DNA from: Nitrospira_D sp019636945
Lineage (GTDB): Bacteria; Nitrospirota; Nitrospiria; Nitrospirales; Nitrospiraceae
NCBI RefSeq assembly: GCF_047338595.1
Contig: NZ_JBLFBO010000013.1
Span: 1 to 64,000, forward strand
Direction: 5' to 3'
Length of the DNA: 64,000 nucleotides
Shown here: piece after piece, positions 8,073-16,811 of the stretch
Numbering within the stretch: position 1 is the stretch's first letter
Layout of the letters: each line of letters begins with the position of its first letter
The notes under the pieces: generated by a model
The model's database searches: none
Seen by the model: the letters and a program-made list of their open reading frames with translations, nothing else
What the model was told of the DNA's origin: nothing
Made by a program: the position numbers and the translations under genes

Positions 8073-9182
8073 ATGCGCGTTTTGGCGGTGACCAATATCT
8101 ATCCGACAACAAGGTTTCCGACGTTGGGTACCTTCGTCGAACAGCAAGTCGTTGGGCTAAAACGTAGCGGTCTGGATGTTGACGTGATGCTTGTTGATCG
8201 CTTTGAGAGAGGCATGCGCTCCTATTTTACCATGGGAGTAGAGCTTCGACGTCGTATGGAGCAGTTTTGTCCCGATGTGGTTCATGCTATGTATGGGGGG
8301 GTCCTGGCAGAGCGCGTGACAGGAATCGTTGTGGATAGGCCGACGGTGGTTTCATTCTGTGGGTCTGACTTGTTAGGAGAATATCTATCGGGATTACTAA
8401 GAAGAGTCAGCAGTGAATATGGGATTTTGGCGTCGCATATTGCTGCGAGACGAGCTGTTGGTATTGTGGTCAAATCTCGGAATCTTGAAGAAGCACTTCC
8501 TGCTACCATTAGTCGATCCAAGGTTCGAATCATTCCCAGCGGCATTGATCTTGAGCGGTTCAGACCGCTCGACCAGGCGGACTGTCGCAACAAGTTAGGA
8601 TGGGATCCAAACAGGTTTCATGTTTTATTCCCCACGAATGCCGGTGGCGACCCTCGAAAACGTCTCTACTTGGCACAAGCGGCAGTCGACAAAGCTAACC
8701 GATCGGGACTGAATGCAGAGTTGCATCAACTTCGTGGAGTGCCCCATGGAGACGTTTCTATCTGGTTGAATGCCAGCGATGTGGTGCTGTTGACCTCTTT
8801 ACATGAGGGATCGCCAAATATCATCAAAGAAGCTCTCGCGTGTGATCTCCCGGTCGTTTCAGTGGATGTGGGGGATGTGCGTGAAAGAATTGATGGGATT
8901 GCGGGATGTCATATCGCGCCGCCAGATCCAGAGGATTTGGGGGTCAAGCTAAGCTTGGTGGCGGCTAACAAGAGGCGCATAGCAGGCCGTACAAAGATGC
9001 GGTCGCTTTCTTTGGAGCAGACTGCCCGGCATCTGGGGAGTTTCTACCGTGAAGTGGTGGAGTCTTATCAACGACTGGGTCCTGCGAGTGGCACGATGAT
9101 CAATCCTAGTCTACTGGTGGACTTTTGTTTGTCTATCTTGGCAAGAAGGAGGAATTTCAGTGGGCAATTAAAGGGCCATTGA
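8073..9182 (+). CDS. GT4-family glycosyltransferase
   Basis: 369 residues. GT-B fold with the N-terminal acceptor half opening MRVLAVTNIYPTTRFPTLGT and the donor half containing IPSGIDLERFRPL and the family motif HEGSPNIIKEALACDLPVVS (E-x7-E), which holds the nucleotide-sugar in GT4 enzymes. It retains sugar configuration and uses an NDP-sugar in the cytoplasm to extend a lipid-linked glycan. It is 17 bases after the methyltransferase, so the three genes 5946-9182 form one transcription unit. The last 40 residues are less conserved and end near a convergent gene. Confidence 0.85.
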   Translation: MRVLAVTNIYPTTRFPTLGTFVEQQVVGLKRSGLDVDVMLVDRFERGMRSYFTMGVELRRRMEQFCPDVVHAMYGGVLAERVTGIVVDRPTVVSFCGSDLLGEYLSGLLRRVSSEYGILASHIAARRAVGIVVKSRNLEEALPATISRSKVRIIPSGIDLERFRPLDQADCRNKLGWDPNRFHVLFPTNAGGDPRKRLYLAQAAVDKANRSGLNAELHQLRGVPHGDVSIWLNASDVVLLTSLHEGSPNIIKEALACDLPVVSVDVGDVRERIDGIAGCHIAPPDPEDLGVKLSLVAANKRRIAGRTKMRSLSLEQTARHLGSFYREVVESYQRLGPASGTMINPSLLVDFCLSILARRRNFSGQLKGH

Positions 9183-9260
9183 AATGCTGTTATTTATTGA
9201 CATGAGCCTTCCCTGAGACTAGGTTAGGCATATGACCATGATGGTTTTCCTTATCGCGCT

Positions 9261-9902
9261 TCATGTCTGATTGTCAGAATGTGGCTTGCGTGCCATGATG
9301 AGAACAATCGGAGGAAATGCCCAACTTCTCACGACGAAGTCATCGAAAACTTCAGAGACTGTTTGTATTTCATGCGAAGTGAAATACCGCGCTTTCGTAT
9401 AGTCCCATTTCTCATGTCGGAATGTGCGTAGGAGATGCATCCACCAAGGTCCCTTCGCATTTTCCAAAAACACAACCTTCCCGCCAGGCTTTAACTTTTC
9501 CTTGACCTCTTCTAGAAAACGAACCAAATCCGGAACTAAAACCAAGACGCTTTTAGAGAATACCATATCAAAGGCGTTAGCACTGACAGGTGCCAAGTCA
9601 CCTCCGCTTCGAACAAACAATATCATGTCCGCGACATTCAATTCAGTTGCTTCCTCCCGTGCAATCCCCAAGGACTTCTTATTCATATCAAGGCCAACAA
9701 CTTTGGCGCCAAGGAGCGCAAACAAGCATGCCATTTTCCCATAGCGCGTGCCAATTTCGAGTATCAGTTGGTCGTGTAAATCCGTTCCTATGAAGTCCTG
9801 AAAGGCATGTGCCATGAGACGTTGCCATGCCTTCCCTCCCCATTCCATGAAATAATCCAGGTGCTGCAGCGGTCGACTAGTTATTTCCTGACCAGACTCC
9901 AT
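9261..9902 (-). CDS. Class I SAM-dependent methyltransferase
   Basis: 213 residues on the opposite strand to its neighbours. The motif I region LILEIGTRYGKMACLFALLG binds SAM; VVGLDMNKKSLGIA is motif II; AFDMVFSKSVLVLVPDL and LKPGGKVVFLEN complete a Methyltransf_11/25-type core. No sign of a target-specific domain, so a small molecule or glycan is more likely than nucleic acid. It is convergent with the GT4 gene and divergent from another methyltransferase at 10250, with 347 bp between their starts. Confidence 0.8.
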   Translation of the reverse strand: MESGQEITSRPLQHLDYFMEWGGKAWQRLMAHAFQDFIGTDLHDQLILEIGTRYGKMACLFALLGAKVVGLDMNKKSLGIAREEATELNVADMILFVRSGGDLAPVSANAFDMVFSKSVLVLVPDLVRFLEEVKEKLKPGGKVVFLENAKGPWWMHLLRTFRHEKWDYTKARYFTSHEIQTVSEVFDDFVVRSWAFPPIVLIMARKPHSDNQT

Positions 9903-10249
9903 ATAAACATATCCTCAGTCGTAATCAACGTTGTTCACATACATCCATCGAATAATGCTCTCTCGATCCACTAGTATTAGGCATGCAGACAATAAGCACT
10001 CTCTGTTGACGCATACATATTAGACAAAACGCAATTGCTCCTGTGGTATGATATGCAGTGCTAACTTCCCAGTCAAGGATAGAGTTTTAAGGGGAAAACT
10101 AGCCCGCGCTAGATTTCTTGATCCTAAAGAGACGCAGTCCAGGTTGTCAGGGCTGGACACGAAAATACTTCACGGTATAAGTAAGACTGAATTGTGATGT
10201 CTATTAACTGCATGCTCAGGAACGCCGAAAAGATTATAGAAGCTCAATA
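9903..10249. other. Intergenic region between divergent methyltransferase genes
   Basis: AT-richer than the flanking genes and the place where promoters for both directions should lie. No confident -35/-10 pair, operator or RNA element was recognised. Confidence 0.4.
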
Positions 10250-10957
10250 ATGGATCAACCCGAGGCTGACCTAGAGTCGGAAGAGACGCGCATTGAATCG
10301 GTTTACGCGAAGCGGCAGGGTGCATTCCGATATTCGTGGTTCAACCAAGCGCATCTTTACCGCGTTCAGGAGTTGGAGCGGAACATCTTGGCGGTTTTGA
10401 GATCAAGAAATTTCAGCCATCTTCAAGATAAAAAGATTCTCGAGGTCGGATGTGGAACTGGACAGTGGCTTCGCGAGTTTATTAAATGGGGAGCAAGTCC
10501 AGATAGTGTGACAGGAATCGATATTCTTACCGACCGCGTTGCCAAAGCCAGGCAATTATGCCCTTCAGGAGTGCAAATTCACCATGGCAACGCCGCGAGA
10601 CTTTCGTTTAGTGACGCCAATTTTGATCTCGTCTTTCAGTTTACCGTCTTCTCTTCCATCCCGGATATGCCGGTGAAAGAAATGGTCGCTCGCGAAATGC
10701 TTCGTGTGCTGAAGGAGGGCGGCCTGATTTTTTGGTATGACTTCTTCCTCAACAATCCGTCGAATCCCAATGTGCGAGGCATACCAAAGCGTGAGATCGC
10801 TCACCTATTCCCAGACTGTCATGTTGACTGCTATCGGGTCTCCCTAGCACCGCCATTGTGTCGTTTACTTGCGCCCTATACCTGGTGGGGCTGTTATGCC
10901 CTTGAACGAATCCGACTGTGTAATACGCATTATCTTGCTGTAATTAAAAAAGATTAG
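10250..10957 (+). CDS. Class I SAM-dependent methyltransferase
   Basis: 235 residues. Textbook motif I ILEVGCGTGQWLREF at about residues 62-76, then VTGIDILTDRVAKAR and ARLSFSDANFDLVFQFTVFS with LKEGGLIFWYDFFLNNP. This is a Methyltransf_11-like enzyme; the N-terminal ETRIESVYAKRQ with nearby YSWFNQAH and the FFLNNPSNPNVRGIPKREI region occur in methyltransferases of polysaccharide clusters. The substrate is inferred to be a nucleotide sugar or glycan end. There is no partner gene on the same strand before the decayed IS region, so it may be transcribed alone. Confidence 0.84.
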   Translation: MDQPEADLESEETRIESVYAKRQGAFRYSWFNQAHLYRVQELERNILAVLRSRNFSHLQDKKILEVGCGTGQWLREFIKWGASPDSVTGIDILTDRVAKARQLCPSGVQIHHGNAARLSFSDANFDLVFQFTVFSSIPDMPVKEMVAREMLRVLKEGGLIFWYDFFLNNPSNPNVRGIPKREIAHLFPDCHVDCYRVSLAPPLCRLLAPYTWWGCYALERIRLCNTHYLAVIKKD

Positions 10958-11048
10958 GTGATAATTAACATTATATGTTCTTATAAGGTAAGGCTAATAG
11001 CACGGATGTGAGGAAAGGACTATTCGCTCAAGCTGGTTTTAAAAATTT

Positions 11049-11120
11049 ATGCCGCGCATCCTTCTGCTGAATTACTATTTCCGCCTTATTGGGGCTGCGC
11101 AGATACGCATCTTTTTATAG
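11049..11120 (+). pseudogene. Glycosyltransferase N-terminal remnant
   Basis: ATG 11049 opens MPRILLLNYYFRLIGAAQIR then a stop at 11118. This resembles the first strand of GT4 enzymes (RILLVNYYFPPIGGAGVQR type). Downstream, another frame reads EREGVHV, like the following R.GHEVHVV, so a decayed glycosyltransferase gene is likely. Recognition rests on a short stretch. Confidence 0.4.
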
Positions 11121-11204
11121 CAAGAGGGAACGCGAGGGTGTTCATGTTTGTTTCTAACACGAATTTTTCCGTGAGACCCGCACTGTCCACTATTTTTCAA
11201 CTTG

Positions 11205-11232
11205 TGATCCCCCGTAGCTCGCTACGGGGATC
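11205..11232 (+). repeat. Hairpin upstream of an IS200-like transposase remnant
   Basis: GATCCCCCGTAGC and GCTACGGGGATC pair with a two-base loop and one bulged C. Imperfect subterminal hairpins just before tnpA are typical of IS200/IS605 ends and of REP sequences linked to Y1 transposases. Confidence 0.6.
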
Positions 11233-11256
11233 CGTCTCTCTGGTACCCTCTGGTGC

Positions 11257-11535
11257 ATGGAGGATCAAAGAGAAGAGGAGGTGAAGAGAGGGGCGTACTG
11301 TGCGTGGCAAGTCCACTACCACATTGTGTTTCCGATGAAATATCGCAAGGCCTTGCAGGATGACGAGGTGACCGCCATTATTCGGGAGACAGCGACCGAG
11401 CTTGCGGAGCGATTTCCAATTGAGCTGGAGGCGATTGGGACGGACAAGAATCACATTCATCTGCTCCGCAGTGCCTTCATCGGATGTTCTCCTCAAGGGA
11501 TCCGAGGTTACTGCCATTACGAACTGCCACGATGA
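11257..11535 (+). pseudogene. IS200/IS605-type Y1 transposase (TnpA), truncated
   Basis: The first about 70 residues match TnpA: RGAYCAWQVHYHIVFPMKYR, then ELEAIGTDKNHIHLL containing the HUH metal-binding pair (HIH). After LLRSAFIG the frame goes astray and stops; a neighbouring frame continues briefly. The helix bearing the catalytic tyrosine is absent, so it cannot nick DNA. It sits inside the polysaccharide island next to a glycosyltransferase remnant, marking a past rearrangement. Confidence 0.75.
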
Positions 11536-11611
11536 GTTCAGGGAGATCCTTTCCAGAGTGGCAACAGATCAGATTGTGTATGATTTATGAGGATTGTGGG
11601 AAGGTTCAAGA

Positions 11612-12973
11612 ATGGTGAGAACTCCATTGCAATCATCTAGCCTCATGAACTCCATACAAAGGAAGCCTTCCGAGTTCCACGATTGGCTGGTTGTCACGCA
11701 GTATTTCCATCCAGAGACAGGAGCACCTCAGATCCGTCTTAGGGCCTTGGTAAAAGAGTTGACGCGGTTAGGTCACCGAGTGACTGTTTTGACGGGGATG
11801 CCCAATTATCCAGAAGGCGTGATCCACGAAGGCTATCGGGGTAAGTTTAGTCTAAACGATGAGATTGACGGCATTAAGATCAAGCGGATTTGGTTATACC
11901 CGGCTGGTGGGAAAAAAGTATTTCAGCGTCTAATGAATTATTTGAGTTTCACGTTTCACGCGCTGTTTTACCTAGGGCTTGCCCGCGATAAACAAATTAT
12001 CTTCATCGAAGCGCAGCCTCTCTCGCTTGCGCTATATGGCCTGTTAGCCCGATGGTTTCTTAAAGTGCCATATATCTATAACACTCCAGATTTACAGGTG
12101 GAGATTGCAGGTGAGCGGGCCTGGGTTGGTCGATCGTTCGTGAAGCTGGCGACCATGATCGAGACATTTCTCATGGAGCACGCATATAGCGTGGCCACTG
12201 TCACACCTGCTTTCATCGAGCATTTTGTCAGTGTTCGAGGTATTCCTAGGGAGCAACTGAGTTTCCTCCCCAATGGCGTGGACTTAGAACAGCTTCATCC
12301 TCTACCGTATGATGCACAATGTGCGGAGCAGATGGGCGTGACCGGCAAGAAGGTTCTAACTTATGCTGGAACCCATGCTGATTACCAGGGGCTCGACCTC
12401 ATCTTGGATGCGGCAAAACGGTTAAAGGATCGTTCGGATATCGTGTTCCTAATGGTGGGGAAAGGGCCTGAAAGACAACGGTTGATTGATCGGGCGAGAA
12501 TCGAGGGTATTTCCAACGTGCTTTTTAAGGATTCACCGTTCGAAGAGAGATCCTCGTTGATGTCGGTTACATATGCGTTTATCGCTGTTCTTCGTAACAT
12601 TCCAGTGGCGCAGAAGATGCGTCTTTCGAAAATATTTCCGCCGTTGGCGTGCGGCGTGCCGGTTATTTACGCAGGAGTTGGAGAATCGGCGGAAATCATT
12701 CTGAACAATGACTGTGGTATCGTGGTTCCTCCAGAGGATCCTGCGTCTCTCGCTGATGCCGTGCGCAGGTTGGTGGATGCGCCAGGACGTCGCGATGCGT
12801 TCTCGGTGGCAGGTCGCAAGCTTGTCGAGCGTGAATTTTCATGGAATACCATTGTCCCCAATTGGCTTAGACAGCTGAAGAGATCGGGAGTGGTCGCAGA
12901 GGGGAATCTATCTGTTGATGACGGGGGGGGTAAGTCAACTCCGTCTGGGGTGTCAAAAAATGGTGGAGGATAG
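11612..12973 (+). CDS. GT4-family glycosyltransferase (WcaI/WbuB-like)
   Basis: About 453 residues from ATG 11612, which has GGAAGG eight bases upstream; a TTG 18 bases earlier is less likely. The N-terminal half shows WLVVTQYFHPETGAPQIRLR and VTVLTGMPNYPEG, diagnostic of the WbuB/WcaI group that adds amino sugars such as L-FucNAc to O-antigen or capsule units. The donor half has FLPNGVDLEQLHPL, YAGTHADYQGLDLILDA, GKGPERQRL and KIFPPLACGVPVIYAGVGES. A G8 tract at 12923-12930 codes for glycines near the very end, outside the catalytic fold; a slip there would change only the tail. Confidence 0.86.
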   Translation: MVRTPLQSSSLMNSIQRKPSEFHDWLVVTQYFHPETGAPQIRLRALVKELTRLGHRVTVLTGMPNYPEGVIHEGYRGKFSLNDEIDGIKIKRIWLYPAGGKKVFQRLMNYLSFTFHALFYLGLARDKQIIFIEAQPLSLALYGLLARWFLKVPYIYNTPDLQVEIAGERAWVGRSFVKLATMIETFLMEHAYSVATVTPAFIEHFVSVRGIPREQLSFLPNGVDLEQLHPLPYDAQCAEQMGVTGKKVLTYAGTHADYQGLDLILDAAKRLKDRSDIVFLMVGKGPERQRLIDRARIEGISNVLFKDSPFEERSSLMSVTYAFIAVLRNIPVAQKMRLSKIFPPLACGVPVIYAGVGESAEIILNNDCGIVVPPEDPASLADAVRRLVDAPGRRDAFSVAGRKLVEREFSWNTIVPNWLRQLKRSGVVAEGNLSVDDGGGKSTPSGVSKNGGG

Positions 12974-13105
12974 CCTATCGTCAGTTGTACTTTTTGTCTC
13001 ATCCGCAAGGTGAAGTTTGGATAGGCGTTGCCTGAAAGAAGAGAGGTGGCGCCACTTGATTGGACAGACTCTGCCGGTCCATAAGTGGTGCCTAGCAGTG
13101 AGGGC

Positions 13106-13516
13106 CTACGCAGCGGAAAGCTGTGCGGGCCGGTTCTTCCAGTACACGCGATCGGGCGTGCGTCCGTCAAGCGCGCGATGTGGCCTGATCTGATTGTAGA
13201 AGGTCACGTAGCGCGCCACCCCCTGGTGGGCGTCGTGCACAGTCTCGTAAGCGCGCAGATAGACCTCTTCATATTTGCGGCTCCGCCAGAGGCACTCCAC
13301 AACGACGTTATCCCGCCAACAGCCGCGACCATCCATGCTGCGTTGGATGCCCTGGTCTTTCGGTACGGTCGTGAACTCCAGGCTGGTCAATTGGCAACCC
13401 TGATCGGTGTTGAAGATCTCCGGGCAGCCAAACTGCGCGATCGCCTCTCGCACCGCGTCAAGGAAGAAGTCCGTGGTCAGCGTATTGGAGAGCCGCCAGG
13501 CCAACACGCGGCGACT
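13106..13516 (-). pseudogene. IS3-family transposase OrfB, C-terminal fragment
   Basis: Reads SRRVLAWRLSNTLTTDFF, FNTDQGCQLTSLEFTTV, ISMDG-like SMDGRGCWRDNVVVECLWRS, KYEEVYLRAYETV and YNQIRPHRALDGRTP. These are the second half of the rve/DDE integrase core, including the second Asp (NTDQG) and the Glu of DNVVVE. The first Asp and everything N-terminal are missing because the frame begins at a junction with an IS5-type fragment at about 13516. Confidence 0.85.
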
Positions 13517-13680
13517 AGCGGACTTTGGCCCATCCGAAGATCCGCTTCAGCACCAAGACCGCAGGTTCCACTTTTGCCAGGATTTTCGACTTGGTCCGAT
13601 TGCGCGTCCGCTTGGTCTCACGCAGAGGCCGTTGGCGATGGGCCTCCGCCTCTATACGAAACCCTTAGCTCGGGGTCTCA
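13515..13680 (-). pseudogene. IS5-family transposase, C-terminal fragment
   Basis: On the minus strand the frame encodes AHRQRPLRETKRTRNRTKSK, then AKVEPAVLVLKRIFGWAKVR and a TAG at 13515-13517. The VE....LKR.FG..KVR pattern is the C-terminal catalytic Glu region of IS5-type DDE transposases (normally VEHPFRVIKR.FG..KVRYRGL). The stop falls exactly at the switch into the IS3 fragment, so it was created by the fusion of two broken elements. Confidence 0.7.
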
Positions 13681-13943
13681 GCCCCACTGATTACTGGTCG
13701 CTAAAAAGCTGGAGTCCGGACTTCGTACGTGATATCTTGCCACCACAGGAATTTTGCACGTTCTTGATTCCTTTATTTGCCTAATCGGTAGTGTGGTCAA
13801 GCCAACCTTCATGATTGTTTAACCTGCCCCGCGATCGGCAGATTACTCGTTAAGCGCATGATTACATACATGCTTTGGCTGTACTACATTTCGGCCTTTC
13901 CTACTTCGGCGGGTATTGACCAGCATTCAACTAGGAGATCGGC

Positions 13944-15080
13944 ATGGGCGTTCCACTACTTGATTTGAAAGCGCATCACGAGCCGCTTCATCAGGAGATT
14001 ATGGCGGCGATAGAGCAGACCTTCCGGAGTCAGACCTTCATTTTAGGGCCTGAAGTGGGAAAATTAGAAGAACAAATCGCCGCCTACTGCCAAGCGAAGT
14101 ATGGGATCGGGGTGACTTCAGGGACCGACGCTCTCCTGATCGCGTTGATGGCCCTGGGTGTGGGGCCGGGAGATGAAGTGATTACGACGCCCTATTCCTT
14201 CTTTGCCACTGCCGGAGCTGTGGTTCGGCTCGGCGCCAAGCCGGTGCTTGTCGATATCGATCCCCGCACGTTCAATCTGGATCCTGGTAAGATCGAAAAG
14301 GCCATAACGCAGCGAACGAAAGCCCTCATCCCTGTCCACCTCTATGGACAGTCGGCCGACATGGGACCGATCATGGATCTTGCACACCGCCGGCAGCTGG
14401 CCGTAATCGAAGATGCCGCTCAGGCGATCGGGACCGAGTATACCGACGGCCGACGCGTCGGCAGTATTGGGACCATTGGTTGCTTCTCGTTCTTCCCCAG
14501 TAAGAACCTCGGCTGCTTAGGAGATGGCGGGATGGTTGTGACCAATGATCCCGATCTCGCGGAACGGATGCGAGTTCTTCGTACCCACGGCAGTAAGCCG
14601 AAGTACTACCACAAATTGATTGGTGGGAACTTCCGGCTTGATACCATTCAGGCCGCGGTACTCAACGTAAAGCTGAAATATCTAGACCAATGGACTCAAC
14701 GTCGACAGGAAAATGCTGACTGTTATAAGCAGTTGTTTCAACAGAGTGGTCTGATCCAGAAGGGAAAAGTGCAGTTGCCAGAAGCTGTCTATCGAATCTC
14801 CGGTGTGAAGCATTACCACATCTATAATCAATTCGTGCTGCGCGTGGAGCGACGGAACGATCTCATGGCTCATCTCAAACAGAAAGGAATTGGAACGGAG
14901 GTTTATTATCCGGTGCCATTTCATTTGCAAGAATGTTTTCGATATTTGGGGCATCAGGAAGGTGATTTCCCTGAATCGGAACGCGCGGCCAACGAGACCG
15001 TCGCAGTTCCGATCTATCCGGAACTGACACTAGCCCAGCAAGCTGAGGTCGTCGACGCTGTCGCCACATTCTATAGATAG
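13944..15080 (+). CDS. DegT/DnrJ/EryC1/StrS-family sugar aminotransferase
   Basis: 378 residues, ATG 13944 after AGGAG. PLP-dependent transfer of an amino group from glutamate to a 3- or 4-keto nucleotide sugar. Visible features: FILGPEVGKLEEQIAAYC, YGIGVTSGTDALLIALMALG (phosphate cup), GDEVITTPYSFFATAGA, VIEDAAQAIGTEY (Asp contacting the pyridine ring), and FSFFPSKNLGCLGDGG with the Schiff-base lysine. The closest functional type by feel is the WbpE-like 3-aminotransferase, but the position specificity cannot be read from sequence. It is separated from the next aminotransferase by 573 bp containing an IS end, so the island was probably once contiguous. Confidence 0.87.
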   Translation: MGVPLLDLKAHHEPLHQEIMAAIEQTFRSQTFILGPEVGKLEEQIAAYCQAKYGIGVTSGTDALLIALMALGVGPGDEVITTPYSFFATAGAVVRLGAKPVLVDIDPRTFNLDPGKIEKAITQRTKALIPVHLYGQSADMGPIMDLAHRRQLAVIEDAAQAIGTEYTDGRRVGSIGTIGCFSFFPSKNLGCLGDGGMVVTNDPDLAERMRVLRTHGSKPKYYHKLIGGNFRLDTIQAAVLNVKLKYLDQWTQRRQENADCYKQLFQQSGLIQKGKVQLPEAVYRISGVKHYHIYNQFVLRVERRNDLMAHLKQKGIGTEVYYPVPFHLQECFRYLGHQEGDFPESERAANETVAVPIYPELTLAQQAEVVDAVATFYR

Positions 15081-15653
15081 TTGGTGGTTGAGGCGTTTCT
15101 TGAAATTGTAGGATACAGAGGGGGATCCGGAAATTCGGACAGTGTGGTTAGAGCCTATCCTAAAACCGACAGACGCCAGGGTCCCTAACAGCCGATGGCA
15201 TGAGGCGGCAATCCATAGCGTCCACTATTTGACAGCTGCAGTCATATAGGAGAACCGTCCGCCACCGCCGTGGATGACACTCTCGGTTCCACGGTCCAAG
15301 TCGCCAGATGCAACGAATTCCGCACCTTCAAGGTCATCCTCTAAAGCCAAGCTACCGGTGAGTACACTATCTCTATTCCAAGGTCCTCCTGGGTTGACAG
15401 GGGGATATGGTTACACCGTAAGGTGTTAATCGTCAAATCCTGGATTATAAAGCTTTAATCTCGGTATTCTCTGTGTAGCCTTAAGTTTCCCATTATTGTA
15501 TAATATTATTGGTTAAGTGCCGTTCGGATGCGCCGCCTTTCAGGATAGCCGTGTTTCTATTGCCCCCCCCAAAGACGGATTGTGATTTTTTGAAGTTATG
15601 GGAAAGTGTGTCTTGTTTGGTGAGCGGTCTTTAACCAGAGAGGAGTTCAGCGA
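15081..15653. other. 573-bp non-coding stretch with IS end remnant
   Basis: Apart from the IS3-type end at 15121-15150 and a C8 tract at 15563-15570, no gene or RNA was recognised. The last 100 bases should contain the promoter or leader of the 15654 operon; an AGAGAGGAG site lies just before its ATG. Confidence 0.45.
15121..15150 (+). repeat. Solo IS3-type terminal sequence
   Basis: GGGGGATCCGGAAATTCGGA followed by CAGTGTGGTTAG nearly matches the sequence at 2907-2940. It probably marks the end of an IS3-family element whose body has been lost. Confidence 0.55.
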
Positions 15654-16811
15654 ATGAAAGACTTTCTGCCGTTTCATAGGTCTGATGTGGGTGAAGAGGA
15701 AGTCGCTGAGGTCGTTGAAGTTCTCCGGTCAGGCTGGCTGACGACGGGTCCTAAAGTTCGAGAATTCGAGAGAGAGTTTGCTGCGATGGTGGGAGCCCAG
15801 CACGCCATTGCTGTGAATTCTTGTACGGCTGCACTCCATCTTGCGCTTGAGGCGATTGGCATATGTGAAGGTGATGAGGTTCTGGTTCCAACCATGACCT
15901 TCGCGGCGACGGCCGAGGTGGTGACGTACTTTAAGGCCAAGCCGGTGCTACTGGATTGTACCGAAAGTACCTTGAACCTGAACACGGATTTGATTGAGAA
16001 AGCCATTACAAAGAAGACAAAAGCGATCATTCCTGTCCATTTTGCCGGGCATCCCTGCGATCTCAAGCCTATTCATGCGATTGCAAAAGCAAACAACTTG
16101 CATGTGATCGAAGATGCGGCACACGCGTTGCCGGCACGATATCACGGGAAAATGATTGGGAGCATCTCTGACATCACATGCTTTTCATTCTATGCGACAA
16201 AGAATATTACTACCGGCGAAGGCGGGATGATTACTACGGATAACGCTGAGTGGGCTGCCCGTATGCGGATGATGAGTTTACATGGACTCAGCCGCGATGC
16301 ATGGAACCGCTATTCATCGCAGGGGTCCTGGTATTACGAAATTCTGTCACCTGGATTTAAGTATAACTTGACGGATATTGCTGCTGCCCTCGGTTTGGCT
16401 CAGTTGAAGAAGTGCGATCGGTTTTGGAAGGGGCGAGAGCAATATGCGGCTCGGTACGCGGAAGGGTTTAAGGATCTGCCTGAGATTGCCTGCCCTCAAA
16501 CTGACGCGCACGTGCAACATGCATGGCATTTGTACGTGATCCAATTAGAGTTGGATCGCTTACGGATCAGCCGTGATGAGTTCATTCGTCAACTTCAGGA
16601 AGCTGGTGTTGGGTGCAGTGTACATTTCATCCCTCTTCATCTGCATCCCTATCACCGAGATAAGGGAAGTTACCGACCTGAAGATTTCCCAGTTTCGAGC
16701 AGGGTGTTCCAGCGAATCGTTTCGCTGCCGCTGTACTCAAAAATGACGGAGGACGAGATTGATCGTGTCATCGGGATCGTTCGCGATCTTGTGAAGAGGA
16801 GCCGACGCTAA
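15654..16811 (+). CDS. DegT/DnrJ/EryC1/StrS-family aminotransferase, UDP-4-keto-sugar type
   Basis: 385 residues. It begins LPFHRSDVGEEEVAEVVEVL and GWLTTGPKVREFEREFA, characteristic of the 4-aminotransferases that act on UDP-4-keto-6-deoxy-HexNAc (PglE/PseC/ArnB side of the family). VNSCTAALHLALEAIG, VIEDAAHALPARYH and FSFYATKNITTGEGGMI (Schiff-base lysine in ATKN) are present. Its stop codon overlaps the start of the next gene (TAATG), which encodes a dehydratase making exactly such a 4-keto sugar plus a phosphoglycosyl transferase. The two genes are therefore a compact unit for a 4-amino-4,6-dideoxy-HexNAc first sugar, an inference from pairing. Confidence 0.88.
   Translation: MKDFLPFHRSDVGEEEVAEVVEVLRSGWLTTGPKVREFEREFAAMVGAQHAIAVNSCTAALHLALEAIGICEGDEVLVPTMTFAATAEVVTYFKAKPVLLDCTESTLNLNTDLIEKAITKKTKAIIPVHFAGHPCDLKPIHAIAKANNLHVIEDAAHALPARYHGKMIGSISDITCFSFYATKNITTGEGGMITTDNAEWAARMRMMSLHGLSRDAWNRYSSQGSWYYEILSPGFKYNLTDIAAALGLAQLKKCDRFWKGREQYAARYAEGFKDLPEIACPQTDAHVQHAWHLYVIQLELDRLRISRDEFIRQLQEAGVGCSVHFIPLHLHPYHRDKGSYRPEDFPVSSRVFQRIVSLPLYSKMTEDEIDRVIGIVRDLVKRSRR

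Noticed and set aside
12923..15570. Further homopolymer tracts (G8 at 12923-12930, C8 at 15563-15570) as contingency loci
   Set aside because: The first affects only a dispensable tail and the second is intergenic. With this base composition a few runs of eight are expected by chance in 64 kb.
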